Shown here: piece after piece, positions 62,001 to 64,000 of the stretch | Layout: every line of letters starts with the position of its first letter | How positions within the stretch are numbered: position 1 is the first letter of the stretch | NCBI GenBank assembly: GCA_023382935.1 | Contig: JAHDXL010000006.1 | Coordinates: 62,001-126,000, forward strand | DNA length: 64,000 nucleotides | Direction of reading: 5' to 3' | Source: Phycisphaerales bacterium | GTDB lineage: Bacteria; Planctomycetota; Phycisphaerae; Phycisphaerales; UBA1924 | Translations under genes and position numbers: made by a program | The notes under the pieces: generated by a model | Told to the model about the DNA's origin: nothing | The model's database searches: none | What the model saw: only the letters and a program-made list of their open reading frames with translations

Positions 62001-62590
62001 TCAACGGCGAGTTCGAAAGCGATCCCAACCTTCTCACCTTCAGCGCCGGCTTGGTCTCCGGCTCCGGCCTGCTCGATTCCCACATCGCCAACACTGGCGC
62101 CACCTTCGCCCCGGGCAACTCCATAGGTACGCTCAGCGTGGAGGGCAACTACACCCAGGGCGCCGCCGCCGCACTGGAGGTCGAACTGGCACTCGGGTCG
62201 TCCGATCGCCTGGCCGTCACCGGTGTGGCGACCATGGACGGGATCATCCGCGCCCTGGTCAGTCCCGGCTATGTCCCGCTCGTCGGCGACGAGTTCGTCC
62301 TTCTCACCGCCGCCTCCGTTGCCGGCGTGACCCCCGCGCTGGTGAAGGTCAACTTCCCGCTCGGGCGAGACTTGGACTTGATCGTCGAGCCTGCCCAAAT
62401 CCGGCTGGTCGTAGTCCTTGGCTGCCTGGCCGACTGGAACGCCGACAGCCAGGTCAATTTCTTCGACGTGCAGGGCTACCTCAACGCCTTCTCCGCTCAC
62501 CAGCCCCTGGCCGACCTCAACGACGACGGGTTTTTCAACTTCTTTGACGTGCAGGCCTTCCTGAACGCCTTCTCCGCCGGATGCCATTGA
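59009..62590 (+). CDS. Giant passenger-repeat surface protein with GC-type dockerin tail
   Basis: The 1193-residue protein starts at ATG 59009 after GAGGAGGG and has a signal peptide (IAAAGLAVSLSSVAHADQ). An opening FYDWTGAVNSLWSNSGNWDP is shared in type with autotransporter-associated repeat proteins. The middle has four copies of a 183-184 residue beta-solenoid unit marked by LQGTIHDTRLFIDGPVTFSG, MGGTIHDTRLSIDGPVTFTG, LQGTIHDTRVYIDGPVTFNG and VQGTIHDTRVYIDGPVTLTG, each followed by an IRGSGQIGINTLD-like strand. The final part (NTGATFAPGNSIGTLSVEGN) is typical of autotransporter passengers, but no barrel follows. The tail is DWNADSQVNFFDVQGYLNAF and DLNDDGFFNFFDVQAFLNAF, ending SAGCH. Confidence 0.87.
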   Translation: MWTGTYRFAHIAAAGLAVSLSSVAHADQVFYDWTGAVNSLWSNSGNWDPVGLPNTAGEVALFHGGSTCNLDVSVALDKLGNGIGDTLNMLNDRDLTIIGTTETDGDAPTGLFSILGVVNMQATLHATDIVVQGDRLTLGNSAHLPSVVNMSDSPNNRFRGVFGTETLIFDTGLLVRGSGQIGVNTLQIINFGTIRADQSTDLILDPSAAGFFNLGEIAAESGATLRLDTGVYDNTGGLIVARNGSVVLLNGAALVGSGSIQTFGTGVIRVNTTGTATSIDSQSVSGTLEMPNDRDLLIMGPTFVGALNLQGTIHDTRLFIDGPVTFSGTINMSNTSTNVIASLGGALPGDHLTLSNATIRGSGLIGINTLDFVNHSNIIADQPNVLAIDPASDFFNSGTGLLLAQGGGTLRLDGGTYDNQGAIAANDGSVVQLNGCAINGLLSGSGSGYFDVLTVGTSTRVHDVVLNRPLNLSNDRDVWLQGLVVNNTSINMGGTIHDTRLSIDGPVTFTGGGTINLSNSTVNVFSSLGGGLPDDFLYNQDNLIRGSGQIGINTLDILNQGVIRADYSGSVLIIDPAVTCTNQGTIEAVNGGIIQLTTGNFQNEGLISTTGASRVDLNSCSLNGSLFTDATSSFSIATVGTSTDLHDIALTGRLVQSNDRDVLVRGSIVHDGDWDLQGTIHDTRVYIDGPVTFNGGGTINLSNSTVNVFSSLAGALPNDFLTINDYTIRGAGQLGINTLDFLNAGTISADSSAGLIIDPASTFTNAGLVRAAAQGILRLDSGTHDHTAGLLALHDQSRCDLNACTMTGNLTSDGDAYFNVLTAGASTVLSDVHLTGRLVQSNDRDLLVRGTLTHAGNWDVQGTIHDTRVYIDGPVTLTGGGVMNLSATTTNVISDLGGALPDDFLTIADYTIRGSGQVGINALNFNNAGTIVADQSVLLILDPASGMVNTGTLQSSGSGGMRLDSGAYSSSGLVIVDADSKLDLTSGSFTQTGGQTIVNGEFESDPNLLTFSAGLVSGSGLLDSHIANTGATFAPGNSIGTLSVEGNYTQGAAAALEVELALGSSDRLAVTGVATMDGIIRALVSPGYVPLVGDEFVLLTAASVAGVTPALVKVNFPLGRDLDLIVEPAQIRLVVVLGCLADWNADSQVNFFDVQGYLNAFSAHQPLADLNDDGFFNFFDVQAFLNAFSAGCH

Positions 62591-62660
62591 GTTCTCGGCC
62601 CTGACCGACCGATTGACCAGACTCACCCAACTCCGGCCGATCGGCAAGGGCCAGAAAGCC

Positions 62661-62689
62661 TTGTGTGCGAATGCTTTGCCGGGTACGCT
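62661..62689 (+). promoter_or_regulatory. Putative promoter of the multiheme cytochrome gene
   Basis: TTGTGT (62661-62666) and TACGCT (62684-62689) are 17 bases apart, about 54 bases before the GTG at 62744, which has its own purine-rich Shine-Dalgarno. Confidence 0.4.
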
Positions 62690-62743
62690 ATGAAACCACC
62701 CCTCCGGGGGCGTTATCTTCATTGCGCTGGAAGGGAGAAAGAA

Positions 62744-64000
62744 GTGCCAAAGATCCGTTATTTTCGCAAAGAGTTGCTATGGGTCTCGATTGTGGCCGGC
62801 GCCGGCGTCACACTCAGTTTCGCCCTTCCAGCCCCGACCAACATCAACGACTTCTTCGGCCCCGGCACGCAGCCCAACACCCTCTTTGACCCCATCATCT
62901 CCTCTGCCCAGTGCTCCTTCTGCCACGGCAACTACAACGAAACCCATGAGCCTTACCGCCCCTGGGCCGCCAGCATGATGGGTCAGGCTGCCCGTGACCC
63001 CCTCTTCTTTGCTTGTCTGGCCATCGCCGAACAGGACGCGCCCGGCGTCGGCGACCTCTGCCTGCGTTGTCACACCCCCGGCGGCTGGCTGGCCGGTCGC
63101 AGCGAGCCCACCGACGGCTCCGGACTCATCGGCGAAGACTTCGAAGGCGTCAACTGCAACTTCTGCCACCGCATGGTCGACCCCGAGTACAAACCCGGCA
63201 TCAGCCCCGCCATCGACTGGTCCATCATCAATAACCTCGAAGACATTCCCACCAGCCCCCACTCCGGGCACTATGTCATCGACCCCATGGACCGTCGCCG
63301 CGGGCCTTATGACATCGGACCCGATTTCTACTTCCACGAGTGGCTCCAGTCGCCGTTCCACCGCGATTCAGCCATGTGCGCCACCTGCCATGACGTCTCC
63401 AACCCGGTGTACGAGAAGCAGCCCGACGGCTCCTATCTCCCCGGTGCCTGGCAGACCCCGGCCGCAAGCCACGACAAGTACGACCAGTTCCCCGTTGAAC
63501 GCACCTACTCCGAGTGGCTCATGAGCGACTTTGCCGATGGGCCCATCGACATGGGCGGGCGCTTCGGCGGCAACAACCCGCTCGTCTCTTCCTGCCAGGA
63601 CTGCCACATGCCCACCACCACGGGCCGCGGCTGCGCCTTCGAAGACTTCCCCGTCCGCGATGACCTGCCGCAGCACCACTTCAACGGCGGAAACACCTGG
63701 GTTCTCCGCGCCATCCAGAATCTCTACCCCGACGCCGAGACGGGGCTAACCACCGATTCAGTCAATGCCTCGATCGCCCGCGCCGAGCAGATGCTCCGCG
63801 ATGCCTCGGACATGACGCTCTGGCAGGACGGCTCGACCCTCTTCGTGCGCATCACGAATGAGTCCGGGCACAAACTCCCCACCGGCTACCCCGAGGGTCG
63901 CCGCATGTGGATCAACGTCCGATTCCTCGACTCGATGGGGCAACTCATCGCCGAGCGTGGAGCCTACGACGATCTGACCGCCGTGCTCGAAACCAGCGAC
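62744..64000 (+). CDS. Multiheme cytochrome c, 5' part (runs off right edge)
   Basis: From GTG 62744, preceded by AAGGGAG and AGAAAGAAG, 419 residues are visible before the window ends. A short membrane or signal segment (LLWVSIVAGAGVTLSFALPA) is followed by five CxxCH motifs: CSFCH, CLRCH, CNFCH, CATCH and CQDCH. The spacing and the motifs HEPYRPWAASMMGQAARDPL and ESGHKLPTGYPEGRRMWINV resemble large secreted multihaem cytochromes of the NrfA/HAO-like or cytochrome c-554 superfamily. The exact type needs the missing C-terminus. It would carry electrons outside the cytoplasm, like the cytochrome at 51020-52201. Whether it ends in a dockerin tail is not visible. Confidence 0.85.
   Translation, partial: MPKIRYFRKELLWVSIVAGAGVTLSFALPAPTNINDFFGPGTQPNTLFDPIISSAQCSFCHGNYNETHEPYRPWAASMMGQAARDPLFFACLAIAEQDAPGVGDLCLRCHTPGGWLAGRSEPTDGSGLIGEDFEGVNCNFCHRMVDPEYKPGISPAIDWSIINNLEDIPTSPHSGHYVIDPMDRRRGPYDIGPDFYFHEWLQSPFHRDSAMCATCHDVSNPVYEKQPDGSYLPGAWQTPAASHDKYDQFPVERTYSEWLMSDFADGPIDMGGRFGGNNPLVSSCQDCHMPTTTGRGCAFEDFPVRDDLPQHHFNGGNTWVLRAIQNLYPDAETGLTTDSVNASIARAEQMLRDASDMTLWQDGSTLFVRITNESGHKLPTGYPEGRRMWINVRFLDSMGQLIAERGAYDDLTAVLETSD

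Overview
The window is high-GC bacterial chromosome and almost certainly comes from a planctomycete, most likely class Phycisphaerae. The main evidence is a run of fifteen secreted proteins that end in a duplicated C-terminal module of the form D-x-N-x-D-G-x-L-N/D-FFDV-x-x-FL-x-x-F, usually closing with ...SAGCP. This matches the family named GC-type dockerin in public annotation and is typical of Phycisphaerales. Supporting evidence is a CGYDMRGH...CPECG zinc ribbon on a membrane protein, a protein with the HxYExAFE motif, an FHA-kinase, and a signal peptidase I with a very large internal insert. No rRNA, tRNA, CRISPR array or insertion sequence was recognised.

Left part (1-31.8 kb) is mainly housekeeping. 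It holds the start of a UvrD-type helicase overlapping rsmD, a zinc-ribbon membrane protein, a lipoprotein and a fibro-slime protein. A peptidoglycan block follows (murA; queA; then murE-murF-mraY in tight order), then an FHA/Ser-Thr kinase, an FHA protein, an orphan DNA methyltransferase and truA. On the minus strand lies a ketosynthase pair, one intact and one with its catalytic residues replaced, with a GxxExxY gene between them. Next come rnpA-yidD-tetR, a cysteine desulfurase, an MlaF/MlaD-like lipid-transport pair, an HYExAFE protein, three small membrane proteins, a PSP1/RicT-like protein and signal peptidase I.

Right part (32-64 kb) is an exoproteome island. Twelve dockerin-tailed genes lie on the minus strand between 32.0 and 53.2 kb, interrupted only by a heptaheme cytochrome. 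lpdA follows, then a plus-strand group with a frameshifted beta-helix gene, a half-module gene, two more dockerin-tailed genes and the start of a second multiheme cytochrome. The N-terminal parts are varied: PQQ-sugar-dehydrogenase-like propeller, YVTN propeller, HAF repeats, beta-helix and long passenger-like repeats. The tail is nearly constant, so it probably docks different secreted proteins to one shared receptor. No cohesin-like receptor is visible here.

Two start styles can be seen. Most dockerin genes have a clear Shine-Dalgarno sequence, and several are followed by an intrinsic terminator. Many left-half genes instead have a TAnnnT hexamer 5-8 bases before the start codon and no Shine-Dalgarno, which suggests leaderless transcripts.
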